This document shows, in pieces, positions 1 to 6,299 of a stretch of DNA of 10,565 nucleotides (the stretch's first letter is position 1; every line of letters starts with the position of its first letter). The translations under genes were made by a program, and so were the position numbers. This DNA comes from UBA7236 sp964638865 (lineage in GTDB: Bacteria; Bacteroidota; Bacteroidia; Chitinophagales; BACL12), in the NCBI GenBank assembly GCA_964638865.1, contig CAZXBG010000138.1, positions 1-10,565 on the forward strand, written 5' to 3'. The notes beneath the pieces are model-generated. The model ran no database searches. It was not told the DNA's origin and worked only from the letters and a program-made list of their open reading frames with translations.

Positions 1-381
1 GCGCGGGCCACCCAAATTCAAATTCCAGTTTTTCAAAATGAAATGCAATGATTTTGATACCGGTTTTTATAGAAAATTTTCCTTGGAATAAAGGATTGTC
101 CCCAACTTTTAATATTGACCCGTTTAAATTGTAACAATACTTTATTTTACAATACATTTTTACAAATTAATTATATCTCCAGCAAAATTCCATTTTGCGT
201 ATATTCGAATTTTCTTAGTGGGAACTATTTTATCCCCAAAGCCACGAATCACACAAAGGTTTAAATTGCTGTACAAACAGTTTATTTTTAAACTTTTTTC
301 TATAGGTGCTCCACTTTGCGGGTTCGTAGCTCGTACCCTACCTCCCACAAAACCTTGTACATGTAAGCATCCAGCCAAAAA
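1..381. other. Left-edge stretch with no defensible gene
   Basis: I recognise no gene in this stretch. On the minus strand, an ATG at 155-157 opens 52 codons without a stop and runs off the left edge. It encodes a residue string rich in Lys, Phe and Ile that I cannot assign. A 72-codon minus-strand frame ends only 2 nt before that ATG (stop 160-162), but its residues match no family known to me. A 61-codon plus-strand frame lies opposite. A 7-bp hairpin (GCAAAAT at 182-188, ATTTTGC at 192-198, 3-nt loop) has no T-run and so is not a convincing terminator. The stretch could be the 3' part of a gene left of the window, a degraded gene, or a dispersed intergenic repeat. Confidence 0.25.
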
Positions 382-412
382 TTGGAAATGTCATAAATAT
401 TAAGTACCTTTG
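382..412 (+). promoter_or_regulatory. Bacteroidota-type promoter for rhlE
   Basis: TTG at 382-384 is followed by a 20-bp spacer and then TACCTTTG at 405-412, a full match to the Bacteroidota -7 consensus TAnnTTTG with a -33 TTG. Transcription would start a few bases downstream, near 416-420. This gives rhlE an untranslated leader of about 190 nt. No other strong promoter match was seen between here and the rhlE start. The motif match is direct; the promoter activity is inferred. Confidence 0.6.
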
Positions 413-606
413 CAGCAGATTGCTTTTTCAGTGGATTGTTTTCAGGTTGTGTTCAGATGAAAAAATAAAGAAAATCACTAGAGAAAAAGCGCTATAATTA
501 ACAGATAAGGAGTTAAAACAATTAGAGAAGAACACTGCATCAAAGGCAACCGCCGAATTTGTATCTGTAACTTTTTCCCGCCTTATAAAAAATAAACATT
601 TTAATA
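413..606 (+). other. Long 5' leader of rhlE
   Basis: This is the predicted untranslated leader between the promoter at 382-412 and the rhlE start. ACAGATA at 501-507 is perfectly complementary to TATCTGT at 562-568, which would close a loop of about 54 nt. Within that loop a small GGC/GCC pairing lies near 544-554. Long leaders are known on some bacterial RNA helicase and cold-shock genes, where structure affects expression; whether that holds here is inference. No known riboswitch was recognised. An open frame at 496-615 has no usable start codon and is not called. Confidence 0.3.
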
Positions 607-1896
607 ATGTCTTTTGACAATTTACAACTCATTGAGCCTGTATTGAAGGCTCTGAAGCAGGAGGGTTATATCCGTCCTACGCCAATTCAGGAACAAGCTA
701 TTCCTGTAGTATTACAAAAACAAGATCTGTTGGGTTGCGCCCAGACAGGCACCGGAAAAACAGCAGCCTTTGCTATTCCTATTTTACAATTATTGTTTGA
801 ACAAAAAAAAGAAGGCAACACACAAAGAACCATAAAATCGCTTATACTCACTCCTACCCGCGAATTAGCAATTCAGATAGGAGAAAGTTTTGCGGCGTAT
901 GGTAAATACACCGGCTTACACCACACTGTTATTTTTGGTGGTGTATCACAATTTTCTCAAACACAACAATTAAAAAGAGGTGTTGATATATTAATTGCAA
1001 CTCCCGGAAGATTATTGGATTTGATGAATCAGGGATTTATCCGATTAAATGCTATTCAGATTTTTGTATTGGATGAAGCAGACAGAATGTTGGATATGGG
1101 ATTTATTCACGATGTTAAAAAAATTGTGGCAAAATTGCCTGTTAAAAAACAAACGCTGTTTTTTTCAGCAACCATGCCCGGCGAAATTGCATCTCTTGCA
1201 AATTCTTTATTGGTAAATCCCGCTAAAGTTGCAGTAACACCTGTTTCTTCAACGGTTGAAATTATTGACCAATCGGTATATTTTGTGAACAGAACCAATA
1301 AAAAGAATTTATTATTGCATTTATTGAAAGACGACGAAATAGTAACTGCCCTGGTATTTACACGCACCAAACATGGAGCAGATAAGGTTTGTAAGGATCT
1401 TATTAAAGCAGGCATTAAAGCAGAAGCAATTCACGGAAATAAATCGCAAAATGCCCGTCAGAATGCGTTGTCTAATTTTAAATTAAAACGCACCAGAGTT
1501 TTAGTTGCTACCGATATTGCAGCGCGAGGAATTGATGTGGATGAATTAACGCATGTAATTAATTTCGAGATATCTAATATTGCAGAAACCTATGTTCACC
1601 GTATCGGCCGCACAGGCAGAGCAGGTGCAAGTGGTGTTGCAATTTCGTTTTGTGATATGGAAGAAAAAGAATTTTTAAGAGATATTCAGAAATTGACAGG
1701 AAAGATTATTCCTATCGTTGAAAAACATCCATTTGTGATGAATAGCAATGATCCGGTAACTTTTGAAGGGGAAAGAAAACCATTTGCGCGCAATTTTAAT
1801 CGCAATGCAAATGCTGCCGGAAAAAGATCAACCAGTGCGAGTAGAAATGGCAATCGCAGTGCAAACAATTCAGGTGCACGCAGATTCGCGAATTAA
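607..1896 (+). CDS. rhlE: DEAD-box ATP-dependent RNA helicase, RhlE type
   Basis: This is a cytoplasmic ATP-dependent RNA helicase that remodels RNA duplexes, with family roles in ribosome assembly, RNA decay and cold adaptation. The 429-residue protein has the full motif set: Q motif near 23-30 (PTPIQEQ), Walker A AQTGTGKT at 45-52, PTREL at 83-87, TPGR at 132-135, DEAD at 156-159, SAT at 187-189, ATDIAARGID at 301-310 and HRIGRTGR at 331-338. After about residue 390 there is a low-complexity tail rich in Arg, Asn, Ser and Ala, typical of RhlE-like proteins and probably RNA-contacting. Length is normal and all catalytic residues are present. The ATG at 607 lies just before the Q-motif region and has an A/T-rich upstream without Shine-Dalgarno, as usual in this phylum. 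It has its own promoter at 382-412 and ends 23 nt before a strong hairpin terminator, so it is probably monocistronic. The exact paralogue name within the RhlE group is less certain than the family. Confidence 0.95.
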   Translation: MSFDNLQLIEPVLKALKQEGYIRPTPIQEQAIPVVLQKQDLLGCAQTGTGKTAAFAIPILQLLFEQKKEGNTQRTIKSLILTPTRELAIQIGESFAAYGKYTGLHHTVIFGGVSQFSQTQQLKRGVDILIATPGRLLDLMNQGFIRLNAIQIFVLDEADRMLDMGFIHDVKKIVAKLPVKKQTLFFSATMPGEIASLANSLLVNPAKVAVTPVSSTVEIIDQSVYFVNRTNKKNLLLHLLKDDEIVTALVFTRTKHGADKVCKDLIKAGIKAEAIHGNKSQNARQNALSNFKLKRTRVLVATDIAARGIDVDELTHVINFEISNIAETYVHRIGRTGRAGASGVAISFCDMEEKEFLRDIQKLTGKIIPIVEKHPFVMNSNDPVTFEGERKPFARNFNRNANAAGKRSTSASRNGNRSANNSGARRFAN

Positions 1897-1918
1897 GTTT
1901 TTGTTTGAAACCATTAAA

Positions 1919-1949
1919 AAAGCCGACAATATTGAATATTGTCGGCTTT
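1919..1949. terminator. Bidirectional intrinsic terminator
   Basis: AAAGCCGACAATATT at 1919-1933 and AATATTGTCGGCTTT at 1935-1949 form a perfect 15-bp inverted repeat with one base between, so the real loop takes 3-5 nt. On the minus strand it is followed by six T residues; on the plus strand by TTT, CC and TTTT. It therefore fits termination both of rhlE (23 nt after its stop) and of the convergent micropeptide gene (16 nt after its stop). Confidence 0.9.
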
Positions 1950-1965
1950 CCTTTTACCTGAAAAA

Positions 1966-2064
1966 CTATTTTGTTTTTTTTGCTATTTTTTCAGCTCTTT
2001 TTTCTTTTTTCGTTTTCTCAGGTTTTTTCTTTGTTTCCTTAACTGTGTTTTTACCTTTTGCCAT
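1966..2064 (-). CDS. Lysine-rich micropeptide (32 aa)
   Basis: ATG at 2062-2064 opens 32 codons ending in TAG at 1966-1968. The product begins MAKGKNTVKETKKK and ends EKIAKKTK, with 14 Lys, 1 Arg and 4 Glu in 32 residues, no Cys and no membrane segment. It is highly basic and probably helical or disordered. Support for a real gene comes from its terminator: the hairpin at 1919-1949 sits 16 nt past the stop with a six-T tract on this strand. The MAKG start and the KKP.KT..EKRA pattern also resemble small lysine-rich proteins I associate with Bacteroidota, although this is recollection and not a search. Function is unknown; RNA or ribosome binding is a guess from charge alone. No full TAnnTTTG promoter was seen directly upstream. 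It may have been overlooked because it is short and overlaps spurious plus-strand frames. Confidence 0.6.
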   Translation of the reverse strand: MAKGKNTVKETKKKPEKTKKEKRAEKIAKKTK

Positions 2065-2269
2065 AGTTGTCAATTTTGTACTGCAATTATACGCAAATCT
2101 TTAAAATTAGGTTTCAAGAAATCCACATAATACCCACAATATGTATTTGGCTACTTTAAATTTCAATCTTCGTTTTGCATAAAATATGATTATCCACGTA
2201 CATGGCTAAATATTCCCATAGTACAAGTTTGCCTTGGTAAATCACATTACGTAATTAAAAATATTAAAA

Positions 2270-2277
2270 TAAATTTG
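2270..2277 (+). promoter_or_regulatory. Putative promoter (-7 element TAAATTTG)
   Basis: TAAATTTG fits the Bacteroidota -7 consensus TAnnTTTG exactly. No TTG lies at the usual distance of about 20 bp upstream, only one at 2234-2236 that is too far away, so the match is partial. It lies about 50 nt upstream of a plus-strand hairpin-T-run terminator with no protein-coding gene between, which suggests a short RNA. Confidence 0.35.
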
Positions 2278-2283
2278 GCAATT

Positions 2284-2366
2284 TGAAAAATACTCTTTAA
2301 CATTGCTCTGTGTTTTCATGGGGATAGCAGAGGGAGTCTCGTTCTGAGACAAACTCTGCTTTTTTT
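2284..2366 (+). ncRNA. Putative small RNA with intrinsic terminator
   Basis: The start is inferred from the TAAATTTG box at 2270-2277; the end is the T-run of the terminator at 2326-2366. The transcript would be about 80 nt and holds no credible reading frame. CTCTG at 2306-2310 could pair with CAGAG at 2328-2332, which is also the left arm of the terminator stem, so two mutually exclusive folds are possible. I cannot match it to a named RNA family. It could instead be an unused promoter-like sequence next to a stray hairpin. Confidence 0.35.
2326..2366 (+). terminator. Intrinsic terminator, plus strand
   Basis: AGCAGAG (2326-2332) pairs with CTCTGCT (2354-2360), and GTCTC (2336-2340) with GAGAC (2346-2350). 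A GGA/AAA internal mismatch separates the two stems, and the loop is GTTCT. Seven T residues follow (2360-2366). The T-run exists only on the plus strand, so this is not the terminator of cotH, which ends at 2406 on the other strand. Confidence 0.7.
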
Positions 2367-2405
2367 ATGTAAATAATTCAGGTTTGACAAGGTTTTGAAG
2401 TCCCA

Positions 2406-4043
2406 TTAATTAATCTCAAACGACCCCGTAGTAAGAGTATCCCTATTATCTATCAATCTAAATAGATACAAGCCGTTGGCCAAGTTGTCCGCAGTAACCG
2501 TTATTGATTTAACATTGGCAGGCACATTGATCTCCTTAATATGATCACCAATAACAGTATATATCAGTAATATTCTATTTTCTGAGGATAGAGAACTAAA
2601 CTCGAAGGTAGCAGATATATGAAATGGATTTGGATAAATATGCGTTTGCGTGATATCTAATTCTTCAATTCCATTTACAGGATCCTCATGCTCAATAGGG
2701 ACAATTCCGCATTCTCCTGCAATTGTTGGCAAGTTAATGTCGAGCCATTCGGAACGCGCCTTAAACCACCATTTTAGATAATCGATCTCCTCAACATAAG
2801 TATCTCCGACAAAATAATTCCAGTTAACATAGGTTCCTAAAATATCCCATTTCTCAAAATTCCTGGTTTGTGATTCTTCGAGGTAAGCTGCGACAGAATC
2901 TATCCATGCATTTATGGTATCTGTTTGCAGTATTGTGCTGCGCAATTCGTTCCATCTGCATTTTACCAGGCGGCGGTAACCGGGATCTTCCAACAAAACC
3001 GGCCACCAGAGAGGTGGTTCGGTGGAAAAATCGGGACAAACGGTTGCGAAATTGTATTGCCATCCGGTAGTATCAAAGGCGTCACAATAATCGGCATTGC
3101 CATAAGATAAATTAAAATCCCACATGGGACCACATTTTAATTTCCCACCATTGCTATCCTTATCCTTGTACATGAAACTACTCGAGCGATATCCATCAAC
3201 AGTTCGTCCCAACTCCTGCATCAGAAAAAAATCAGCAAAAGTGGTCATATCAATATATGCTCTGAAACCTAATACTGGGTCAGAAAAATCGGGGCCATAC
3301 ACTGCATTTTCAAAGGCAGTAACATAATCTTTTAAATACTCCGATTGTTCAATAGTTAATTCTATATCCTCGGGATCGTGATATAAATAAAGTAATTTAT
3401 CCTGATAGGGAGATGTCCAGGTTGTTATACTGCTACCTGTGAGTTTGTCAATTTTGAAAATATAACCACCGGTTAAAGAGTCACCGGCAATATCGTTGGA
3501 GTCCAATTTGGCTATTGCAATCCTATTTTCATCCCTTTTTATGCGTTCTATAAAAGAATAAACACCTTTATAGGAACCATTCAACATCAGCTCACAATGC
3601 ACATATCGTGGAGACCAGGGTTGCATTCTGGAAAAAATGCTGAAGGTGATTTCATTGCGCATCAGCGTTTTATCGGGATAAGCTCCATATAATATCCAAT
3701 CGTTTTCTGAAGGCATGCCTAGAATGGAAGTATTTAATTTAAATCCCAAGGAATCACGTGTTTCAACGCCATACGATTTTTTAGGATATTGCTGAGAGGT
3801 GGAACCGCGAAGTTCAATCCCAATATCACCGAAATAATCATTGTATGGATCCGTAAGGTAGTTGCGAACTCCGGGACCATTATTGATGATGCCCATTTCG
3901 CAGGTAATCTTTTCTTCATCGATAATGTTTTGTCCGAAGGTATTGATTACAACAATAGGCAGGTTAGAGTCAGTGAAATCAACCTGAGCCTGAAGAATAT
4001 TTAATCCAAGAAATGAAGAAATGAGGAGTATGTGTTTAAACAT
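2406..4043 (-). CDS. Secreted CotH-family protein with T9SS sorting domain
   Basis: This 545-residue protein is probably exported by Sec and then passed across the outer membrane by the type IX secretion system. A signal peptide covers about residues 1-20 (basic start, hydrophobic core, cleavage near LQAQ). The CotH domain spans roughly 30-440. Its hallmarks are ELRGSTSQQYPKKSYGVE at 77-94, WILYGAYPDKTLMRN at 116-130, GVYSFIERIKRDENRI at 160-175 and GPMWDFNLSYGN at 305-316. CotH proteins are atypical kinases in spore formers; the substrate of secreted Bacteroidota members is not known to me. In WDFN the second acidic residue often seen (WDFD) is Asn311, so activity is uncertain. Residues about 468-545 form a type A C-terminal sorting domain, starting HIYPNPF and containing NGLYLFRL. 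The ATG at 4043 directly precedes the signal peptide. It is 141 nt downstream of the oxidoreductase gene with its own possible promoter, so it may be a separate unit. Confidence 0.88.
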   Translation of the reverse strand: MFKHILLISSFLGLNILQAQVDFTDSNLPIVVINTFGQNIIDEEKITCEMGIINNGPGVRNYLTDPYNDYFGDIGIELRGSTSQQYPKKSYGVETRDSLGFKLNTSILGMPSENDWILYGAYPDKTLMRNEITFSIFSRMQPWSPRYVHCELMLNGSYKGVYSFIERIKRDENRIAIAKLDSNDIAGDSLTGGYIFKIDKLTGSSITTWTSPYQDKLLYLYHDPEDIELTIEQSEYLKDYVTAFENAVYGPDFSDPVLGFRAYIDMTTFADFFLMQELGRTVDGYRSSSFMYKDKDSNGGKLKCGPMWDFNLSYGNADYCDAFDTTGWQYNFATVCPDFSTEPPLWWPVLLEDPGYRRLVKCRWNELRSTILQTDTINAWIDSVAAYLEESQTRNFEKWDILGTYVNWNYFVGDTYVEEIDYLKWWFKARSEWLDINLPTIAGECGIVPIEHEDPVNGIEELDITQTHIYPNPFHISATFEFSSLSSENRILLIYTVIGDHIKEINVPANVKSITVTADNLANGLYLFRLIDNRDTLTTGSFEIN

Positions 4044-4118
4044 ATAGAATCTGTTATTTACTTACATTAATTCCAAAGGATAAAAAATACACCCGCGGTA
4101 ATCTTCCAAGCTTTATAA

Positions 4119-4126
4119 CAAATTTA
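4119..4126 (-). promoter_or_regulatory. Putative promoter for cotH-family gene
   Basis: The minus strand reads TAAATTTG here, an exact TAnnTTTG match, about 75 nt upstream of the cotH ATG. No TTG is found at about 20 bp further upstream, only one at about 12 bp, so the -33 element is weak. It would give a leader of about 70 nt. Confidence 0.35.
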
Positions 4127-4184
4127 CAAAGTACTTAACAATTCTGCAGAAACACCTGCCAAATTATGGTAAACCTCCAAATAT

Positions 4185-4889
4185 TTAATCACAACCCTCA
4201 GGTCCACATGACTCTCCATCAGTGGTTAATGCTATTTCAACCGGTTTTACCTTTTCAATCTCCTCCCAAACTGTATTTAAAACCTGTTCAAATGCAGCCG
4301 GGTCCTGAGCACCGGAAATAGCATATTTTCGTTCAAAAACGAAAAAAGGCACTCCACGGGCTCCTACCATTTGTGCTTCCAAAATATCCTTATTTACTTC
4401 AGCAGCATATTCACTACCTGCCAGCATGGTCATAATTTCAGGTTCCTCCAAACCTATCTCCACTCCTATCTCACATAAAACAGTGTGATCAGCAGTATTT
4501 TTTCCTTCCGTAAAATATGCGAGAAATAAACGTTCTTCTAAAGCATCCTGTTTATTATATTTTTTGGCAAGATGCGATAAACGATGTGCATCAAATGAGT
4601 TCGCAACAACAGCTTTATCCAAATTATAGGTCAAACCCACTTTTTTTGCAATATCGGTCACATAGTTGTTGGCATCAGCAGCCTGTTGAAGGCTCCAACC
4701 TTTTACTTCTGCTAAATATTGAGTGGTATTTTTTGCAGGATCGGTTACCATATCGGGATTGAGCTGAAAACTTTTCCAGGTTATTTCCACCTTATCGCGA
4801 TGTGGAAATTTTTCCAATGCGAGCTCAAATTTGCGTTTGCCTATATAACAAAAGGGACACATTACATCACTCCAAATCTCTACCTTCAT
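4185..4889 (-). CDS. DsbA-family thiol oxidoreductase, FrnE-like
   Basis: This is a 234-residue thioredoxin-fold protein of the DsbA/FrnE group, which oxidises or isomerises disulfides. The catalytic motif CPFC is at residues 11-14, directly after the first beta strand (MKVEIWSDVM). The helical insertion characteristic of the group spans about 60-165 and includes NSFDAHRLSHLAKK at 97-110. The cis-proline loop GARGVPFF is at 176-183, with Pro181. There is no signal peptide, so it should act in the cytoplasm, as FrnE does, unlike periplasmic DsbA. The last residues, SCGPEGCD, carry a second cysteine pair, Cys228 and Cys233 (CX4C). A second C-terminal cysteine pair has been described for Deinococcus FrnE; shared function is inferred. 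It lies 43 nt downstream of the DinB-like frame on the same strand and probably belongs to that operon. A small inverted repeat (AAGGAA at 4918-4923, TTCCTT at 4929-4934) lies in the gap. Confidence 0.9.
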   Translation of the reverse strand: MKVEIWSDVMCPFCYIGKRKFELALEKFPHRDKVEITWKSFQLNPDMVTDPAKNTTQYLAEVKGWSLQQAADANNYVTDIAKKVGLTYNLDKAVVANSFDAHRLSHLAKKYNKQDALEERLFLAYFTEGKNTADHTVLCEIGVEIGLEEPEIMTMLAGSEYAAEVNKDILEAQMVGARGVPFFVFERKYAISGAQDPAAFEQVLNTVWEEIEKVKPVEIALTTDGESCGPEGCD

Positions 4890-4932
4890 AATCTGAATTT
4901 CACAGATAACAACCGGAAAGGAAATTAATTCC

Positions 4933-5433
4933 TTAAAAATTAAAATGTAGCCTCATACTCTTCAAAAATCGTTCAACCTGTAGCTGGTGGAGCATACCAT
5001 GCCCTATAGCATGTTCCAGCATCTGCTCAGGGTCGTATTGTTGACCCCAACGGGATAAAATTTTATCCTCATTTTTAAAAACTTCCAATTGCATCTCCGA
5101 AAAATCATTAAATAAATTCTCCGTAAAATGGATCAATTCTTCAAATGCTTTATTAAATTCTCCTATGGAATTTAATAGTATTATTTACTGGAATTTAATA
5201 TCCTCCCCTAAATTATTTCTTATTGCAATAACATAATTATATCCGGCCTTTATTAAATGTGATAATACTGTTTGAATTGATCTGCAATTTATATCATCAG
5301 TAAGTGGGTCAGCAATATGTTTTAATTCCTCATTTGAAATATCAGAAATGAAATTTAACAAATCTCTCCATACATTTTCGTATACATCCATTAATGCACC
5401 TGCCGCTCCGTAAGTTCGATATAACTTTTGCAT
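4933..5433 (-). pseudogene. DinB-like family gene split by an in-frame TAA
   Basis: One continuous reading frame of 166 codons, the usual length for DinB-like four-helix proteins, is broken by TAA at 5185-5187 (codon 83). The first part (82 residues, ATG at 5433) holds helices 1-2 with ENVWRDLLNFISDISNEEL and SIQTVLSHLIKAGYNYV, including His59. After the stop the same frame continues without further stops for 83 codons, and residues 100-166 contain MLEHAIGHGMLHQLQVERFL with His141, His145 and His149. DinB-fold proteins usually bind a metal through one His of helix 2 and an HxxxH of helix 4, so both halves are needed. The conserved second half argues for a very recent nonsense mutation or a sequencing error. 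TTG at 5134-5136 is the only start-like codon near the second half. The gene begins 6 nt after the DUF1684 stop. Family members are thiol-dependent or metal-dependent enzymes of varied or unknown role; this one is not DNA polymerase IV, which is also called DinB. Confidence 0.82.
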
Positions 5434-5439
5434 TACATA

Positions 5440-6045
5440 TTATTTCTTTTTAAAATTTTTTTCTCCGGCTTTTATATCGGTATTGAGTTTATTTTCTGCC
5501 GGAGGAACAGGACAAGCATATCCTCCCGAATAAGCACAGTATGGATTATAAACCTTATTAAAATCCACATTAATATTTCCATCTACAATATCTCGCATTC
5601 TAAAATCCAAATATCTTCCACCACCATAGGTTTCAGTATAATTGGTATTGTCGTTAAAAGGAACAAATAAATAATCTTTGTATTCTTCCTGCTCGCGCAA
5701 CTTCATACTTTGATAAATGCTGAGTGTAAAGGTGGAATCGTGTAATTGAAAGGTAATGATCGCATATTGCACATATCGTTTTACAATTCCCAAAGAAGTT
5801 GCCATATCAAAAGGTATAGCATCGGGAGTAAGGGAAATATTGCCTTTTACAGAATATGCCGAATCTATTTCATAAAAATCAAGATGTTTAATGTCCTTTT
5901 TAGAAAGTGGAGAATGTTCATCGGTTAAAAAATCGCTAATGTATTTATCGCGGTGAATCTGAATTTTTTCTGTATACGTTTGTGCATTTGAATAATTTAG
6001 TATAAAACAAAACATCAAACTTAAAATACCATATCGCATATACAT
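5440..6045 (-). CDS. Exported DUF1684 family protein
   Basis: This is a 201-residue protein of the DUF1684 family, whose function is unknown. A signal peptide covers about residues 1-22, ending SNAQ, with no lipobox cysteine, so it is predicted to be periplasmic or secreted. Family hallmarks are YLFVPFNDNTNYTETYGGGRYLD at 125-147 and the signature DFNKVYNPYCAYSGGYACPVPPAENKL at 161-187, with Cys170 and Cys178 positioned for a disulfide. The frame is open further upstream to 6255, but that extension lacks family similarity and would bury the signal peptide and promoter. I therefore place the start at ATG 6045; the in-frame ATG at 6039 is equally plausible. A promoter (TTG, 20 bp, TATCTTTG) lies just upstream. 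It is followed after 6 nt by the DinB-like frame and then by the FrnE-like oxidoreductase, probably as one operon. Confidence 0.88.
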   Translation of the reverse strand: MYMRYGILSLMFCFILNYSNAQTYTEKIQIHRDKYISDFLTDEHSPLSKKDIKHLDFYEIDSAYSVKGNISLTPDAIPFDMATSLGIVKRYVQYAIITFQLHDSTFTLSIYQSMKLREQEEYKDYLFVPFNDNTNYTETYGGGRYLDFRMRDIVDGNINVDFNKVYNPYCAYSGGYACPVPPAENKLNTDIKAGEKNFKKK

Positions 6046-6057
6046 CGTTTTTATTTT

Positions 6058-6088
6058 CAAAGATAATCCAAACATGGCTGCATTACAA
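6058..6088 (-). promoter_or_regulatory. Promoter of the DUF1684-DinB-oxidoreductase operon
   Basis: On the minus strand TTG (6088-6086) is followed by a 20-bp spacer and TATCTTTG (6065-6058), matching both Bacteroidota elements with the same spacing as the rhlE promoter. It ends 12 nt before ATG 6045, so the leader would be under 10 nt for that ATG or about 14 nt for ATG 6039. Confidence 0.6.
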
Positions 6089-6299
6089 CAAAAATCTTTC
6101 CAATAACGGGAATTGGCAATAGAATCGTTTTTGGCATGGAAAAAAAAATATCCTCTTTTAGGTGGATACCCTAGTTTTAATCTTAGTTCAATTCGACAAA
6201 TGAGCCAATACAGGGTGAAAAATATTCGTTCTCCCCATTCCTGACACCTTTTCACCTCTTTGTTTAGAGATTACAATGCTGTTCTAAAACGGAAACATG
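6089..6299. other. Gene-free stretch with an unexplained open frame
   Basis: No gene is supported here. On the plus strand, 45 codons from 6107 to a TGA at 6242-6244 are open and read like protein (for example FLAWKKKYPLLGGYPSF). However, they lack an ATG start and follow an in-frame TAA at 6104-6106. The opposite strand is also open, as an upstream extension of the DUF1684 frame. It could be a gene remnant or chance. Confidence 0.2.

Noticed and set aside
2..157. Minus-strand partial frame at the left edge as a called gene
   Set aside because: It has 52 open codons from ATG at 157 but no recognisable family, no clear promoter, and a competing plus-strand frame. It is mentioned only within the description of the left-edge stretch.
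160..403. Frames of 72 aa (-) and 61 aa (+) in the left-edge stretch
   Set aside because: They overlap on opposite strands, match no family, and have no promoter or terminator. They may be artefacts of a dispersed repeat.
496..615. Open plus-strand frame overlapping the start of rhlE
   Set aside because: It reads like protein for 39 codons but follows an in-frame TAA, has no ATG, GTG or TTG at a sensible place, and lies in the predicted leader.
1763..2130. Plus-strand frames rich in Phe and Leu after rhlE
   Set aside because: They are the complement of the lysine-rich micropeptide and an out-of-frame shadow of the rhlE tail; the poly-Phe composition comes from the T-rich strand.
2326..2366. 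Hairpin as terminator of the CotH gene
   Set aside because: The CotH gene ends at 2406 on the minus strand, and on that strand the hairpin is followed by ATCCCCATG rather than a T-run.
4918..4934. Inverted repeat AAGGAA/TTCCTT as an operator or terminator
   Set aside because: Only 6 bp, AT-rich and without a T-run; too weak to call in the gap between the DinB-like and oxidoreductase genes.
4933..6106. Reassignment of TAA as a sense codon
   Set aside because: In-frame TAA occurs in the DinB-like frame and in the weak frame at 6074-6244. However, rhlE, the CotH gene, the oxidoreductase and DUF1684 all end normally at TAA, so TAA is a real stop here.
6046..6255. Upstream extension of the DUF1684 frame to an ATG at 6255
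   Set aside because: It would put 70 extra residues before a well-formed signal peptide, has no family similarity, and runs through the likely promoter at 6058-6088.
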